A stretch of DNA of 64,000 nt from Polynucleobacter necessarius (GTDB lineage: Bacteria; Pseudomonadota; Gammaproteobacteria; Burkholderiales; Burkholderiaceae), in NCBI RefSeq assembly GCF_900096765.1, contig NZ_LT615228.1, positions 998,669-1,062,668 on the forward strand. The letters are read 5' to 3'. The notes below the pieces were generated by a model. It searched no databases. It had not been told where the DNA came from and saw nothing but the letters and a program-made list of their open reading frames with translations. This document shows, in pieces, positions 17,562-27,773 of the stretch (its first letter is position 1; each line of letters begins with the position of its first letter). A program made the translations under genes and the position numbers.

Positions 17562-18815
17562 ATGACCTTCACCATTGTTTTCTTAATTGCCTTTATTGCC
17601 AGCTTTGGCTTACGCCACTGGTTGTCCCAACGTCAAATCCGCCATGTGTCTGACCATCGAAATGCAGTACCCACCGATTTTGCTGAAAAAGTGAGTCTAA
17701 CTGAGCATCAAAAGGCCGCCGACTACACGATCGCCAAATTGCGCCTTGGCATCCTGGAAAATGGGGTCAGCGCCATCATTTTAATTGGCTTTACCTTGTG
17801 TGGTGGATTGCAGATTCTTAATCTCGCACTTTTGCAGTGGCTTGGCGTGGGTATTACTCAGCAAATCGCCTTGCTGATATCGATCGTCATTATTTCCGGA
17901 ATGATTGATCTCCCCTTCTCTTGGTATAAGCAGTTTCACCTTGAGGAGCGCTTTGGCTTTAATCGCATGGACAAAAAACTATTTTTCGTAGACTTAATTA
18001 AAGGCGCTCTAGTCGGTGGAGTAATTGGCATTCCTTTGCTGTGGGTCATTCTGAGCTTAATGGCTACAGCTGGTGACTTGTGGTGGCTATGGGCGTGGGG
18101 AGTCTTGACTGTCTTTAGCTTACTCATGCAGTGGATCTTCCCTACTTTTATCGCCCCACTCTTTAATAAGTTCCAAGCCCTTGAAGATGGCCCCTTAAAA
18201 ACTCAAATTGAATCTTTGCTCACCCGCTGTGATTTTGCTAGTCAAGGACTGTTTGTGATGGATGGCAGCAAACGTAGCGCCCATGGCAATGCATTCTTTG
18301 CGGGCATGGGCAAAGCAAAGCGTATTGTCTTCTTTGATACCTTAATTGAAAAACTCAATCCCGGCGAAGTTGAAGCAGTGCTTGCCCATGAGTTAGGCCA
18401 CTTCAAGTGCAAACATATTCGCAAACGTCTGTTAGTTTCCTTTGCATTGAGCTTTGGCATGTTTGCGCTGCTCGGTTGGATCAGTACTCAAGTCTGGTTC
18501 TATACCGATCTTGGCGTGATGCCCAATCTCAATGGTTATAACGGCGGCCTCGCCTTAGCGCTGTTTATGCTGGTCTCACCAGTATTTAGCTTTTTCTTCA
18601 CACCGCTAGGCAGCTTAGCCTCTCGCAAACACGAATATGAAGCAGATGGCTTTGCCGCAGAAAAATCGTCTGCAAAAGATTTAATCTCGGCATTGGTAAA
18701 GCTCTACCAAGACAACGCCTCTACCCTAACGCCCGATCCGATCTACACTGCTTTTTATAGCTCGCATCCACCAGCACCACTGCGCATCGCTCACTTACAA
18801 CGTTACAACTCATAA
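17562..18815 (+). CDS. M48 (Ste24-type) membrane metallopeptidase
   Basis: Start set at ATG 17562, where the hydrophobic N-terminus begins ([20 protein letters not shown]); the frame extends upstream into orn without a better start. 417 residues. The zinc motif [13 protein letters not shown] and the distal [10 protein letters not shown] glutamate are intact, with several membrane segments and [18 protein letters not shown] at the end. A CAAX-protease-like family member active in membrane protein turnover. The rsgA start follows after 2 nt. Confidence 0.9.
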   Translation: MTFTIVFLIAFIASFGLRHWLSQRQIRHVSDHRNAVPTDFAEKVSLTEHQKAADYTIAKLRLGILENGVSAIILIGFTLCGGLQILNLALLQWLGVGITQQIALLISIVIISGMIDLPFSWYKQFHLEERFGFNRMDKKLFFVDLIKGALVGGVIGIPLLWVILSLMATAGDLWWLWAWGVLTVFSLLMQWIFPTFIAPLFNKFQALEDGPLKTQIESLLTRCDFASQGLFVMDGSKRSAHGNAFFAGMGKAKRIVFFDTLIEKLNPGEVEAVLAHELGHFKCKHIRKRLLVSFALSFGMFALLGWISTQVWFYTDLGVMPNLNGYNGGLALALFMLVSPVFSFFFTPLGSLASRKHEYEADGFAAEKSSAKDLISALVKLYQDNASTLTPDPIYTAFYSSHPPAPLRIAHLQRYNS

Positions 18816-18817
18816 CG

Positions 18818-19831
18818 ATGGATCAATTCCGTGCGCTACTCACTGCTTCCTATGGAAGGCACTATCTAGCACAGCGCTTAGTTGCGGACTCACTCGGAAA
18901 CCAATCTCCTCAGGGCTCTCTCATTCAGGTAAGCACCCCCGCTAAGCAGCACATTGGTGCAGTCGGCGATCATCTAATTTTAGAGATGACCTCAGCAGAT
19001 CAGGCGCGCATTATTCAAATTGAGCCTCGTGAAAATATTCTTTATCGCTCGGATGCTTTTAAAAGCAAAATCATCGCCTCTAATGTCGATCAAATTCTGG
19101 TGGTGCTAGCAACGCAGCCCGCTTTTTCACCCGACCTTCTCGGTAGAGCAGTTGTTGCTGCGGAAGCCAATCAAATTGGTTTGCACATCCTACTCAATAA
19201 ATGCGATCTCAAAGATAACTTAGAACACGCACGTAAAATTATTGAGCCGTATGCAAAGATGGGCTACCCTGTCAGCGAAGTCTCCGCCAAGTTTGATCCC
19301 GCTTCCATCGAGGCTCTTCGCCCTACGATCCAAGGGAAGATTTCAGTATTTGTTGGGCAATCTGGCATGGGTAAATCGAGCTTACTCAATGCCTGGGTCC
19401 CTAATGCTGCTGCACTGACCCAGGAATACTCGGTACGCCTAGACACCGGTAAACACACCACTACTGCCTGCCGCTATTTCGAATTACCCCAAGACTGGGG
19501 AAGGGGATCAAATGGCAAGCTAGGTGCCCTCATTGACTCACCGGGCTTTCAGGAGTTTGGTCTTGCCCACATGTCTGTCAGCGAGTTACAACATGCTTTT
19601 AGAGAATTTAAAGATCTCTTGGGCAAATGTCGCTTTCATAATTGTGCGCATGAGTCCGAACCAGATTGCGCAATACGCGATGCCGTAGATAGAAATGTAA
19701 TAGCGCCAGAGAGACTGGCGCTATTTAAACAACTGCGTTCAGATTCAAAAACTGCTGATACGCAGTTACAGGGAATTAGCCAAGCCAAAGAGCGATGGTC
19801 AGCATTAGCAACAAAGCCATCCAAACGATAA
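18818..19831 (+). CDS. rsgA: Ribosome small-subunit-dependent GTPase RsgA
   Basis: 337 residues. An N-terminal OB fold is followed by the circularly permuted GTPase: G4 LLNKCDL, G1 VGQSGMGKSSLLNAW, G3 DSPGFQEFGL. The zinc motif (CRFHNCAHESEPDC) follows. The protein helps late maturation of the 30S subunit. Its last 56 nt overlap the end of the convergent CobD/CbiB-like gene. Confidence 0.94.
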   Translation: MDQFRALLTASYGRHYLAQRLVADSLGNQSPQGSLIQVSTPAKQHIGAVGDHLILEMTSADQARIIQIEPRENILYRSDAFKSKIIASNVDQILVVLATQPAFSPDLLGRAVVAAEANQIGLHILLNKCDLKDNLEHARKIIEPYAKMGYPVSEVSAKFDPASIEALRPTIQGKISVFVGQSGMGKSSLLNAWVPNAAALTQEYSVRLDTGKHTTTACRYFELPQDWGRGSNGKLGALIDSPGFQEFGLAHMSVSELQHAFREFKDLLGKCRFHNCAHESEPDCAIRDAVDRNVIAPERLALFKQLRSDSKTADTQLQGISQAKERWSALATKPSKR

Positions 19832-20735
19832 CCAAGCGCCACACCAAACCTACTGCAGAGCGCATCGTACGCTCGGTAGGCTCAAGACCTACCTCATATA
19901 CCAAAGGCTCGCCAGCTTCGGCCATTCGTAAAGCTTCATCGCTCTCAGGTTCACTCAAAGGTTCACCCAAGCGAACACCAAGAGCACCACTACCAGCGAC
20001 TAAGATGACTGCAGACAAAGAGTCAGACCATTTTTGCGTCAGGTAACGCCATGCGTATACTGCGCCCTCAAAGTTTCCGACAATTGCAAAGCCCATTGCA
20101 GTAATACGCGCTGGAATCCAATCGAGTACATAAAAGAAATGGCGTGCAGATTCGCTTAAATTAAAGTCACCGCGCTCAGACCAACGCTGCGCAGCGATAT
20201 CAGCCAAACGGTAAAGCACAACACCAGCAGGGCCCATGGGCATCATGAACCAAAACAAAACACCAAATACATGTCGATGTGAGCCAATAATAGCGCGCTC
20301 TAATGCCAATGAGATCACTTCTGTTTCCGATAAATTGGATGTATCTAATTCAGGCCCATACCATTCACCCAAGGCTGCGCGGGCTGCTGGCAAATCATGC
20401 GCCTCAATCGCTTCATGAACTAAGGTAAATGAATGGCTAAATTGCCGAAAGCCAAAAAACAAATAAGCAATGACAATGTTCCAAAGGAAACCCAAGATTG
20501 GGTAAGTCACCATACAGGTGACGTACACCATAAACACCAAGAAGGTTGGCAAAATAAAAGCAACCAGGCAGGCCATGCGAGCACCAACAGGACTTGCACC
20601 TTCTTCTGACTTTCCACCAAATTCAGCGGCGACCCAATCTAACCATCGAGCACAGGTGCGCACAATCCAATGGTTAGCGGTCACCGGGCGATATTGCTCG
20701 GCAATGAGGGCGAAGAGGATAGAAAAGAAAGTCAT
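19776..20735 (-). CDS. CobD/CbiB (AmpE-like) family membrane protein
   Basis: 319 residues with four to five membrane segments. The motif LALERAIIGSHRHVFGVLFWFM and the segment FYVLDWIPARITAMGFAIVGNFEGA are typical of the CobD/CbiB family, which in cobalamin makers attaches aminopropanol to cobyric acid. In many betaproteobacteria without a nearby cob operon its role is unclear. Its start overlaps the NUDIX stop by 4 nt. Confidence 0.85.
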   Translation of the reverse strand: MTFFSILFALIAEQYRPVTANHWIVRTCARWLDWVAAEFGGKSEEGASPVGARMACLVAFILPTFLVFMVYVTCMVTYPILGFLWNIVIAYLFFGFRQFSHSFTLVHEAIEAHDLPAARAALGEWYGPELDTSNLSETEVISLALERAIIGSHRHVFGVLFWFMMPMGPAGVVLYRLADIAAQRWSERGDFNLSESARHFFYVLDWIPARITAMGFAIVGNFEGAVYAWRYLTQKWSDSLSAVILVAGSGALGVRLGEPLSEPESDEALRMAEAGEPLVYEVGLEPTERTMRSAVGLVWRLVIVWMALLLMLTIALWLG

Positions 20736-21469
20736 ACTTTTAATAAATGATAAAGGTTACGCAACATTCCCGCAGTAGCGCCCCAAATAAAGCGGTTCTC
20801 ATAAGGCGTTGAATAAAAACGTCGTCCACCCTGCTCGCTTTGCCACAATCTCACTTGGTGATTAGCGGGATCAAGTAAAAAATCCAGCGGCACCTCAAAA
20901 ACATCAGCCACTTCAAACTCATCTAACACGTATTCTGCCTGAGGTTGAACTAACCCGACCACTGGTGTAACACTGTAACCAGAGACAGTTAAATACTGAG
21001 GCAAATAACCAATAATCTCAACATTATTTCGATTGAGACCAATCTCTTCTTCACTCTCTCGCAAAGCGGTTTCATCGGGACTGTGATCTTCGGGGTCCAT
21101 CCGCCCGCCAGGAAAGCTAATCTGCCCCGCATGATCTCGCAGGTGATTCGTTCTTTGAGTCAGCAGAACTGAAAGTCCTTCTTCTCTCAATAGTAGAGGT
21201 ATTAACACTGCAGCTTTAGTAACCTTGCCAGCTGCTTGTCGCCTGGCAATAATATCTGCCGCCATCACGTGGCGATTTTCATCAGTAATCTCAGGCTCCC
21301 ATTCTGGAGGATTTTGCAAACGAGCTCTCAAGGCCTCTGGCTGCAATAACTGTGGGGCTATCTTTTTATCCTGAGTGCGAACCTCATGAATGGGGATAGC
21401 CTGCGCATTAAATCCTGGAGGCGCAGCTACATTAATTGCGTTTTCTTCAGGCTGAGCGGTCTTAGACAT
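20732..21469 (-). CDS. CoA pyrophosphatase-type NUDIX hydrolase
   Basis: 245 residues. The NUDIX box is visible in SFPGGRMDPEDHSPDETALR then ESEEEIGL, in the spacing used by CoA-diphosphatases (NudL). LLTQRTNHLRDHAGQISFPGG just before it is the UPF0035 signature. Probably hydrolyses CoA or its derivatives. It lies downstream of rplS, beyond a terminator-like hairpin, and overlaps the next gene by 4 nt. Confidence 0.88.
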   Translation of the reverse strand: MSKTAQPEENAINVAAPPGFNAQAIPIHEVRTQDKKIAPQLLQPEALRARLQNPPEWEPEITDENRHVMAADIIARRQAAGKVTKAAVLIPLLLREEGLSVLLTQRTNHLRDHAGQISFPGGRMDPEDHSPDETALRESEEEIGLNRNNVEIIGYLPQYLTVSGYSVTPVVGLVQPQAEYVLDEFEVADVFEVPLDFLLDPANHQVRLWQSEQGGRRFYSTPYENRFIWGATAGMLRNLYHLLKV

Positions 21470-21490
21470 CTTGATATTTTAAGGCAACAA

Positions 21491-21514
21491 AAAAGGCGAC
21501 CTAGGCCGCCTTTT
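21491..21514 (-). terminator. Terminator after rplS
   Basis: On the minus strand AAAAGGCG-8 nt-CGCCTTTT is followed by further T residues. The loop (gcctaggt) is itself palindromic. It separates the ribosomal-protein operon from the NUDIX gene. Confidence 0.8.
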
Positions 21515-21535
21515 GGGTTTTCCTCAAAGCAGCAA

Positions 21536-21931
21536 TTATTCAGCAGCAACTGCAGCTGGTTTATTGCGAGCTTGAAGTTTTTCTTTAATACGTGCTGACT
21601 TACCAGAACGGTCACGCAAGTAGTACAGCTTGGCGCGACGGACATCACCGCGACGCTTCACTTCAACGCTAGCGATCAATGGTGAGTATGTTTGGAAAGT
21701 ACGCTCAACGCCTTCACCAGAAGAGATCTTACGCACGATAAAGCTGGAATTGAGTCCGCGATTACGTTTATTAGCAATCACTACGCCTTCAAAGGCCTGG
21801 GTACGCTTACGAGTACCTTCAACAACGTTTACGCTAACAATGACTGTGTCGCCAGGCGCGAAGCTTGGCAAAGTTTTGTTAGCACTTAAGCGAGCAATTT
21901 CTTCTTGCTCAATTTTTGCAATTAAATTCAT
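21536..21931 (-). CDS. rplS: 50S ribosomal protein L19
   Basis: 131 residues. L19 signatures [30 protein letters not shown] and [16 protein letters not shown] are present. Last gene of rpsP-rimM-trmD-rplS. It sits 138 nt after trmD and is followed by a hairpin terminator. Placed at the interface of the 30S and 50S subunits. Confidence 0.97.
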   Translation of the reverse strand: MNLIAKIEQEEIARLSANKTLPSFAPGDTVIVSVNVVEGTRKRTQAFEGVVIANKRNRGLNSSFIVRKISSGEGVERTFQTYSPLIASVEVKRRGDVRRAKLYYLRDRSGKSARIKEKLQARNKPAAVAAE

Positions 21932-22069
21932 TTTTAATCCTTAAACATCTTGTTAGCGTTTAATCCCGAGATGATTAATCAACGGACCTAACAGAGGATG
22001 TAGTTAAAACAATTTCACTAAACCAAAAAACCAAACTACTTATTCACAACTGCACACTAATAAAAGTAT

Positions 22070-22828
22070 TTACAGCGAGCGAAGAAATTGTTCATCTTCT
22101 CGGGTTAGCAACCCTTTAACTCTAGCCGACTCAATTAAGTCCGGCCGGAGTCTTAACGTCAACTCCAAAGACTTTTGCCGACGCCAATCCGCTATTTTAG
22201 CGTGATGTCCGCCCAAAAGCACGTCTGGGACCGATAAATTTTCATAAATTTCAGGTCTGGTGTAGTGTGGATAGTCCAAAAGACCATTCATAAAGCTATC
22301 TTGGGCAGCAGATTCACCATCCCCGAGGGCACCCGGAATCAAGCGAATTACCGCATCCATGATAGCCATAGCGGGAATTTCACCCCCAGAAAGCACAAAA
22401 TCCCCTATAGAAATCTGTAAATCGACGTTTCGATCTACAAAACGCTGGTCGACCGCCTCATAACGACCGCAAACTAAACTGATATTGCCGTACTCGAGAA
22501 TGTTGGCAGCTATTTGTTGGCTAAAACGCTCCCCTTGAGGTGCGAGCAGACAAATGGGGCCAGACTTCAGACCAGCTGCCTGATGGGCTGCCTTGATGCC
22601 CTCAACCGTATCCTCCAGGGGTTTGGCCATCATCACCATCCCAGGGCCTCCGCCATATGCACGATCATCGACTGTTTTACGGGGATCAGAGCAAAAATCA
22701 CGAGGGTTCCATAAATGCACGCTCGCTAAAGAGCTCGCTAAAGATTGTTCACAGGCGCGACCAGTGACACCCCACTGTGTAAGCGCAGAAAACATATCAG
22801 GAAATAAAGTAACTACATCAAAGCGCAT
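22070..22828 (-). CDS. trmD: tRNA (guanine-N1)-methyltransferase TrmD with 4-residue tandem insertion
   Basis: 252 residues. SPOUT-fold motifs are intact: DDRAYGGGPGMVMM, LVCGRYEAVDQR and SIGDFVLSGGEIPAM (the knot), plus GLLDYPHYTRPE. After VTGRACEQ the sequence reads SLASSLAS before VHLWNPRDF. Compared with E. coli TrmD there are four extra residues between GRA and the conserved Trp. They come from an exact in-frame 12-bp duplication at 22721-22744. TrmD makes m1G37, which prevents frameshifting, and is essential, so the altered protein is presumably still active. Confidence 0.96.
   Translation of the reverse strand: MRFDVVTLFPDMFSALTQWGVTGRACEQSLASSLASVHLWNPRDFCSDPRKTVDDRAYGGGPGMVMMAKPLEDTVEGIKAAHQAAGLKSGPICLLAPQGERFSQQIAANILEYGNISLVCGRYEAVDQRFVDRNVDLQISIGDFVLSGGEIPAMAIMDAVIRLIPGALGDGESAAQDSFMNGLLDYPHYTRPEIYENLSVPDVLLGGHHAKIADWRRQKSLELTLRLRPDLIESARVKGLLTREDEQFLRSL
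22721..22744. repeat. 12-bp exact tandem duplication in trmD (in frame)
   Basis: The unit gctcgctaaaga occurs twice without a spacer. It encodes a repeated four-residue unit in SLASSLAS near TrmD residues 30-38. Confidence 0.95.
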
Positions 22829-22839
22829 CGTTGAATTTA

Positions 22840-23403
22840 CTACCAGTCAGACTGCCAATCTAAAGTAATTTTTTTGTTTTCTAAGTCTACTTCTTGCACT
22901 ACCTCTTTGACAAAGGGCACCAAGTATTTCGCGTCTTTACTCGTTGTATCACCAATGGCAATGACGCCATGAGCGCCATTCTCGGTCACATCCAGAACAT
23001 CACCCAAGACTTCTCCTTGTAGATTGATTACCTGACAACCAATCAAGTCAATCCAATAATAAGAATCACTTTCGGCCTTTGGAAAGGCATCGCGTCCAAC
23101 GAGAATACGCGCACCCTTCAAAGCAAGGGCTTGGTCTCGATCAGTAACACCATCCAGAGCAATCACCACATTACCGCTATGGATTTTGGCGCTCTTGACC
23201 TTGTATTGTGTCAGTGATGCCTGCTCTACTGATGCAGCAACGACAGCATCCCTTCGCGGGATCAAAGACAGCCAAAGAGTTTTAGAAGAGAGTAGCGCTA
23301 CGGGATCAGGTGAGTGAGGTCTAACTTTCAGTTGCCCCCGCAAGCCTTGGGCCTCAGAAATAGCACCAAGTTCTATCAGATCATTTAGGGGAGGTATACT
23401 CAT
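22840..23403 (-). CDS. rimM: Ribosome maturation factor RimM
   Basis: 187 residues. The N-terminal RimM domain has LGAISEAQGLRGQLKVRPHS and the C-terminal PRC-barrel part contains YYWIDLIGCQVINLQGEVLGDV and ending KYLVPFVKEVVQEVDLENKKITLDWQSDW. It binds S19 and assists maturation of the 30S head. It lies 11 nt before trmD and 95 nt after rpsP. Confidence 0.95.
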   Translation of the reverse strand: MSIPPLNDLIELGAISEAQGLRGQLKVRPHSPDPVALLSSKTLWLSLIPRRDAVVAASVEQASLTQYKVKSAKIHSGNVVIALDGVTDRDQALALKGARILVGRDAFPKAESDSYYWIDLIGCQVINLQGEVLGDVLDVTENGAHGVIAIGDTTSKDAKYLVPFVKEVVQEVDLENKKITLDWQSDW

Positions 23404-23498
23404 TTGTAAGTCACCCTATCTTCCCAAAATAAAACCACCAATTAACTTAATCGCTAAAAAACCCCATCTTCGATGATGAAGTTTTTAGCAATAGAGTA

Positions 23499-23744
23499 TT
23501 AAACAGCTGGATTATTTTTGATTAAACGAACAACTGTTGGAGATAATTGCGCACCAACACCAGTCCAATAAGTCAAACGATCTTGAGCAATGCGCATTGC
23601 TTGCTCTTTTTCGGCTGCTTGTGGATTGAAGTAACCAATGCGCTCGATAAAGTTCGAGTCACGACGGTTGCGCTTATCAGTAGCAACAATGCTGTAAAAA
23701 GGGCGCTTCTTAGAACCGCCGCGTGCCAGTCGAATGACGACCAT
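23499..23744 (-). CDS. rpsP: 30S ribosomal protein S16
   Basis: 81 residues, starting [23 protein letters not shown], with the S16 signature RIGYFNP. First gene of the rpsP-rimM-trmD-rplS operon; the promoter must lie in the 224-bp gap (23745-23968) shared with the divergent META-domain lipoprotein gene. Confidence 0.97.
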   Translation of the reverse strand: MVVIRLARGGSKKRPFYSIVATDKRNRRDSNFIERIGYFNPQAAEKEQAMRIAQDRLTYWTGVGAQLSPTVVRLIKNNPAV

Positions 23745-23968
23745 ACTTATTCCTTAAAATCTAAAATGAAAACAGGTTGATTACAACCCAATGAAATTTC
23801 TACAAAAAATCTTGGGCCCCAGTTCACCTATGAAATGCGAGGTAAAGCGGAAAACCTCATATTCTAGACGAAAACCCTTACTTCTTCCACCTCTTTAAGC
23901 TCCTATGCCAGTAGAATAGAATTCTGAATTTTATAAATAATTCATATAAAACAGATACTTAGATAAAT

Positions 23969-24499
23969 ATGACAGCAAAAAAATCCTCTTTTCACTGCAC
24001 TCAGAAGCATTTAAAGAGTCTTTTTTTGGGGATTTCTTGCTTTGGACTGAGCTTTCTTTATGGCTGCGCTAACGTCATTCCACCGTGTGGAGCAAAAATC
24101 AGCCCTCCAAGCAGCGAGTTGCGTAATACCAAATGGGAACTAACGCGCTGGAATTTACCCCCCAACGTGAATGGCGAAGTACGAACCCGTCAAATCCCTG
24201 TGGGAGAGGCAAGCAAACCCATTCAAATCACCTTTGATGCAAACGGCCAACGGGTCAGCGGCTTTACTGGGTGCAATCGCTTTACTGCAGAACTAGACGA
24301 GGATTCTCGCGGTTTTAGTCTTAGCAAGATCGCGAGCACCAAGGTGGCTTGTAATCCACAACGCATGGAGTTGGAAAATGATTTTCTGTATGAGCTCAAT
24401 GATTACCGCAGTATTGTTCGCAATGGCGATCAACTATTAATGATTGGCACAGATCGCGAAGTATTAAGTTTTGTACAGCGCCCCACTGCAAATAAATAA
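23969..24499 (+). CDS. META-domain lipoprotein
   Basis: 176 residues. A signal-like segment leads to a lipobox (LYGC, Cys33). The META/HslJ domain follows: LRNTKWELTRWN, then ITFDANGQRVSGFTGCNRFTAELDED and KIASTKVACNPQRMELENDFLYEL. Such proteins are outer-envelope lipoproteins of uncertain role, linked to stress or motility in other bacteria. The next gene starts 21 nt downstream. Confidence 0.8.
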   Translation: MTAKKSSFHCTQKHLKSLFLGISCFGLSFLYGCANVIPPCGAKISPPSSELRNTKWELTRWNLPPNVNGEVRTRQIPVGEASKPIQITFDANGQRVSGFTGCNRFTAELDEDSRGFSLSKIASTKVACNPQRMELENDFLYELNDYRSIVRNGDQLLMIGTDREVLSFVQRPTANK

Positions 24500-24520
24500 A
24501 CTAAAAAATACTTGAGGCTC

Positions 24521-24970
24521 ATGAAAAAATCCAAACTCCTATTTTGCGCGCTCGGCTTATTTTTTCCTGGCAGCGGATTAAACTGCTTTTACTTGCAGGG
24601 CATCAAATCTTTTTGGTCATGGTCACAATTATTCGCATTAATTGGCGGCATCATCGGTTGGGGCTTACTCAAAGATACTCACTTTCATTCAGCGCCGGGT
24701 TGGGTTCTTCTCACTTTTGGCTTTATTGCATTAGAAGCGAGTTGGCTCACCACTATTACCTTTGGCTTACGAGCAGATGAAAAATGGGATGCGCAATTTA
24801 ATCCTGGAATCCCTGCCGAGCAACGCACACAGTCGGGCTGGCTAGTTGTATTGACGGTGATTTTTTCGCTGGTCTTAGGTGCGGGTGTGATGATGACTTT
24901 TTTAGCCATCTCATTTGAGCAATTTTTTATTTCCCAACTCAAAGAAGCAAGAAAGCTATCCCAGGAATAG
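24521..24970 (+). CDS. Hypothetical inner-membrane protein
   Basis: Start at ATG 24521 with GAGG just upstream; a TTG 9 nt earlier is less likely. 149 residues with about four hydrophobic segments (residues ~5-25, 35-50, 60-80, 108-135). No known domain recognised. The stop codon lies in the loop of a 12-bp hairpin. Probably co-transcribed with the META lipoprotein. Confidence 0.6.
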   Translation: MKKSKLLFCALGLFFPGSGLNCFYLQGIKSFWSWSQLFALIGGIIGWGLLKDTHFHSAPGWVLLTFGFIALEASWLTTITFGLRADEKWDAQFNPGIPAEQRTQSGWLVVLTVIFSLVLGAGVMMTFLAISFEQFFISQLKEARKLSQE

Positions 24971-24983
24971 CGGATAGCTTTCT
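24950..24983. terminator. Hairpin between convergent genes, enclosing a stop codon
   Basis: AGAAAGCTATCC and GGATAGCTTTCT form a perfect 12-bp stem with a 10-nt loop that contains the TAG stop of the membrane-protein gene. The U-tract is weak on both sides, so termination strength is uncertain. Confidence 0.6.
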
Positions 24984-25010
24984 CGATTACTTGAACTGAT
25001 TTATTTTAGC

Positions 25011-26803
25011 CTAGAAACACTCTGCCTCTAAAGCATTAGTGGAGTGACCGCCCTCAACAATAGAGGTTGCTAGAGCCCCAGCTTGCGGCAAAAGGTTTTC
25101 CGCAAAGAAGCGTGCTGTAGCAATCTTAGTATTGTAAAAAAACAGGATCACTGTCACGCAAACGCTCTGCAGCCAATACGGCACGAGCCATTTGCCAGCC
25201 ACCGAGTACTAAACCCGATAAACGCAAATAAGCAAAGCTTCCCGCATAGACAGACCGCTTTGATATCTGTTTTGGCGTTAGTAAGAATATAAGCAACCGC
25301 TTGATCAAAGGCGGCACGCCCAGCACTCAATTGTTTGAGGACTGCTTTCGCATCAGCGCTACCGCTAGCGGCCAACTCTTTTTCGACATCAGCAATTTTT
25401 TGAGAAAGCACTTTTGCAGTTACCCCACCATCGCGGACTGTTTTTCTACCCACAAGATCATTTGCCTGAATAGCAGTAGTACCTTCGTAAATCGTCAAGA
25501 TGCGAGCATCGCGATAGTGTTGTGCAGCGCCAGTTTCTTCAATGAAGCCCATGCCACCATGAACTTGCAAACCCAAGCTGGCAACCTCAATCGACATCTC
25601 TGTTGAAAAGCCTTTGACGATAGGCACCAAGAACTCATAAATCGCTTGATTGGCTTTGCATGCCGCTTCATCAGGCGCAGCATGTTGCGTATCATAGGCA
25701 GCAGCAGCGTAATAAGCCAAGGCACGAGAAGCCTCTACATAGGCGCGCATTGTCATCAACATACGCTTCACATCTGGCTGATGAATAATCGCAACCGGGC
25801 CAGCAGAACCCGCTAAGTCTCGGCTTTGAATACGATCTTTGGCATACTGCACCGCCTTTTGATAAGCTCGTTCTGCAACTGCAATGCCTTGCATACCCAC
25901 CGCGAAACGAGCAGCGTTCATCATGACGAACATATACTCGAGACCACGGTTCTCTTCGCCAACCAAATAGCCAATCGCCCCACCATGATCACCAAATTGC
26001 AGCACTGCTGTTGGGCTTGCCTTAATACCGAGTTTATGTTCAATTGATACGCAGTGAACGTCATTGCGCTCCCCCAAAGAACCATCAGCATTGACTAAAA
26101 ACTTAGGCACTACAAATAAAGAAATCCCTTTAACACCTTCAGGCGCATCTGGGGTTCTAGCCAAGACTAAATGCACAATATTTTTGGCCATATCATGCTC
26201 ACTATAGATGATGTAGATCTTGGTACCAAATATTTTGTAAGTGCCATTACCTTCAGGCACCGCTTTAGATCGCACCATTGATAAATCAGAACCAGCTTGG
26301 GGCTCGGTTAAACACATGGAGCCGGTCCATTCGCCAGAGATCATATTGGGAACAAATTGCTCTTGTAGCTCAGGACTCGCAGCCGTGAGCAAAGCCTCAA
26401 TAGCGCCATCAGTGAGCATGGGGCACAAAGCAAATGACAGACTTGCAGAGTGAACCATCTCAAAGCAGGCAGTCGCAATTAACTTGGGTAGCCCTTGACC
26501 ACCAAATTCTGCAGGATGAATGACGCCTTGCCAGCCTGCAGCCGCAAACTGCTCAAACGCCTCTTTAAAACCTGGTGATGTCGTAACCACTCCATCTTGC
26601 AATGAGCTTGGCTTTTGATCACTTGGCCAATTGAGGGGTGCAATCACATCTTGATTGAATTTAGCCGACTCCTCCAAAATCGCTGGGGCCAAATCGACAT
26701 CAGCACCAGCCTGCGCATAAGAGGGATATGCCACCACATCCGCTAGCCCCGCTAACTCATTCATTGCGAACAACATATCTTTCACAGGGGCTAGGTATGG
26801 CAT
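25011..26803 (-). pseudogene. Acyl-CoA dehydrogenase (DmdC/FadE-like), C-terminus broken by two indels
   Basis: The first ~515 residues are intact acyl-CoA dehydrogenase (CLTEPQAGSDLSMVRSKA, GDHGGAIGYLVG, LQVHGGMGFIEETGAAQHYRDARILTIYEGTTAIQANDLVGRK). The frame is then lost at KTDIKAV by an exact 4-bp duplication (25248-25255), and again near 25131-25142 by one extra base in or beside a 7-bp A/T run. Correcting both gives 595 residues, the normal size of this large subfamily, ending TARFFAENLLPQAGALATSIVEGG. The C-terminal helical domain is replaced by ~30 wrong residues. Confidence 0.9.
25248..25255. repeat. 4-bp tandem duplication in the acyl-CoA dehydrogenase gene
   Basis: agac is present twice in a row (GTCTGTCT on the coding strand). 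Removing one copy joins KTDIKAV to YAGSFAYLRLSGLVLGGWQ in frame. Confidence 0.85.
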
Positions 26804-26837
26804 TACAACTCCTCTAAATTCAATTGGATGAAAGCGA

Positions 26838-27773
26838 TTATGAGAGCGCCTTGGTTAATTCAGGTACTGCAGTAAATAGGTCTGCAACTAGACCGTAGTC
26901 AGCTACACCAAAGATCGGCGCCTCTGGGTCTTTATTAATTGCGACGATGACCTTGGAGTCCTTCATACCGGCTAGGTGCTGAATCGCGCCTGAGATGCCA
27001 ACCGCCACATACAACTGTGGGGCAACAATTTTGCCGGTTTGCCCGACCTGATAGTCATTCGGCACATAGCCAGCATCAACCGCTGCACGTGATGCGCCTA
27101 AAGCGGCGCCAAGTTTGTCGGCCAAGGGAACAACGAGCTCTTGATACTTTTCGCCGGAACCCAAACCACGGCCACCAGAGACGATGATCTTGGCAGCAGT
27201 CAATTCTGGACGATCAGACTTGGTGAGCTCTCGACCTACAAAGGAAGATTTACCAGCACAATCGGCTGCAGCTACTTTTTCAACCGCCGCAGAACCGCCA
27301 GCAGCAGGCACAGCATCAAAACCGGTGGTGCGCACAGTGATTACTTTTATAGGGTCTACACTTTGTACTGTTGCAATGGCATTACCCGCATAAATCGGAC
27401 GCTCAAAAGTATCTGGTGCAACCACCTTGGTGATGTCAGATAACTGAGCAACATCTAACTTAGCAGCAACGCGCGGCAAGACGTTCTTACCAGAGGCTGT
27501 AGCTGGAGCTAAGATGTGGCTGTAGTGATTTGCAATCGATAGTATCTGGGCAGCTAAAGGCTCAGCCAATTGATCGCCCAAATTACTAGCATCCATTTGA
27601 ATGACTTTACGGACACCCGCGATTTGCGCTGCAGAGGCAGCGGCTGCATCAGCAGCAGAACCAGCAACCAAAACATCGACTTCAGGGGAGCACTGCAGAG
27701 CAGCAGCAACCGCATTGAATGTAGCTGCCTTGAGGGCTTGATTGTCGTGTTCAGCAATAACAAGTGCGGCCAT
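26838..27773 (-). CDS. etfA: Electron transfer flavoprotein alpha subunit
   Basis: 311 residues. The C-terminal FAD-binding domain has the signature VSGGRGLGSGEKY, LGASRAAVDAGYVPNDYQVGQTGKIVAPQLYVAVGISGAIQHLAGM and VAINKDPEAPIFGVADYGLV. With EtfB it carries electrons from acyl-CoA dehydrogenases to the quinone pool. It starts directly after etfB. Fully open, unlike the dehydrogenase next to it. Confidence 0.96.
   Translation of the reverse strand: MAALVIAEHDNQALKAATFNAVAAALQCSPEVDVLVAGSAADAAAASAAQIAGVRKVIQMDASNLGDQLAEPLAAQILSIANHYSHILAPATASGKNVLPRVAAKLDVAQLSDITKVVAPDTFERPIYAGNAIATVQSVDPIKVITVRTTGFDAVPAAGGSAAVEKVAAADCAGKSSFVGRELTKSDRPELTAAKIIVSGGRGLGSGEKYQELVVPLADKLGAALGASRAAVDAGYVPNDYQVGQTGKIVAPQLYVAVGISGAIQHLAGMKDSKVIVAINKDPEAPIFGVADYGLVADLFTAVPELTKALS

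Noticed and set aside
23455..23490. Possible hairpin between rpsP and rimM
   Set aside because: Stem is weak and interrupted; not convincing as a terminator inside a ribosomal operon.
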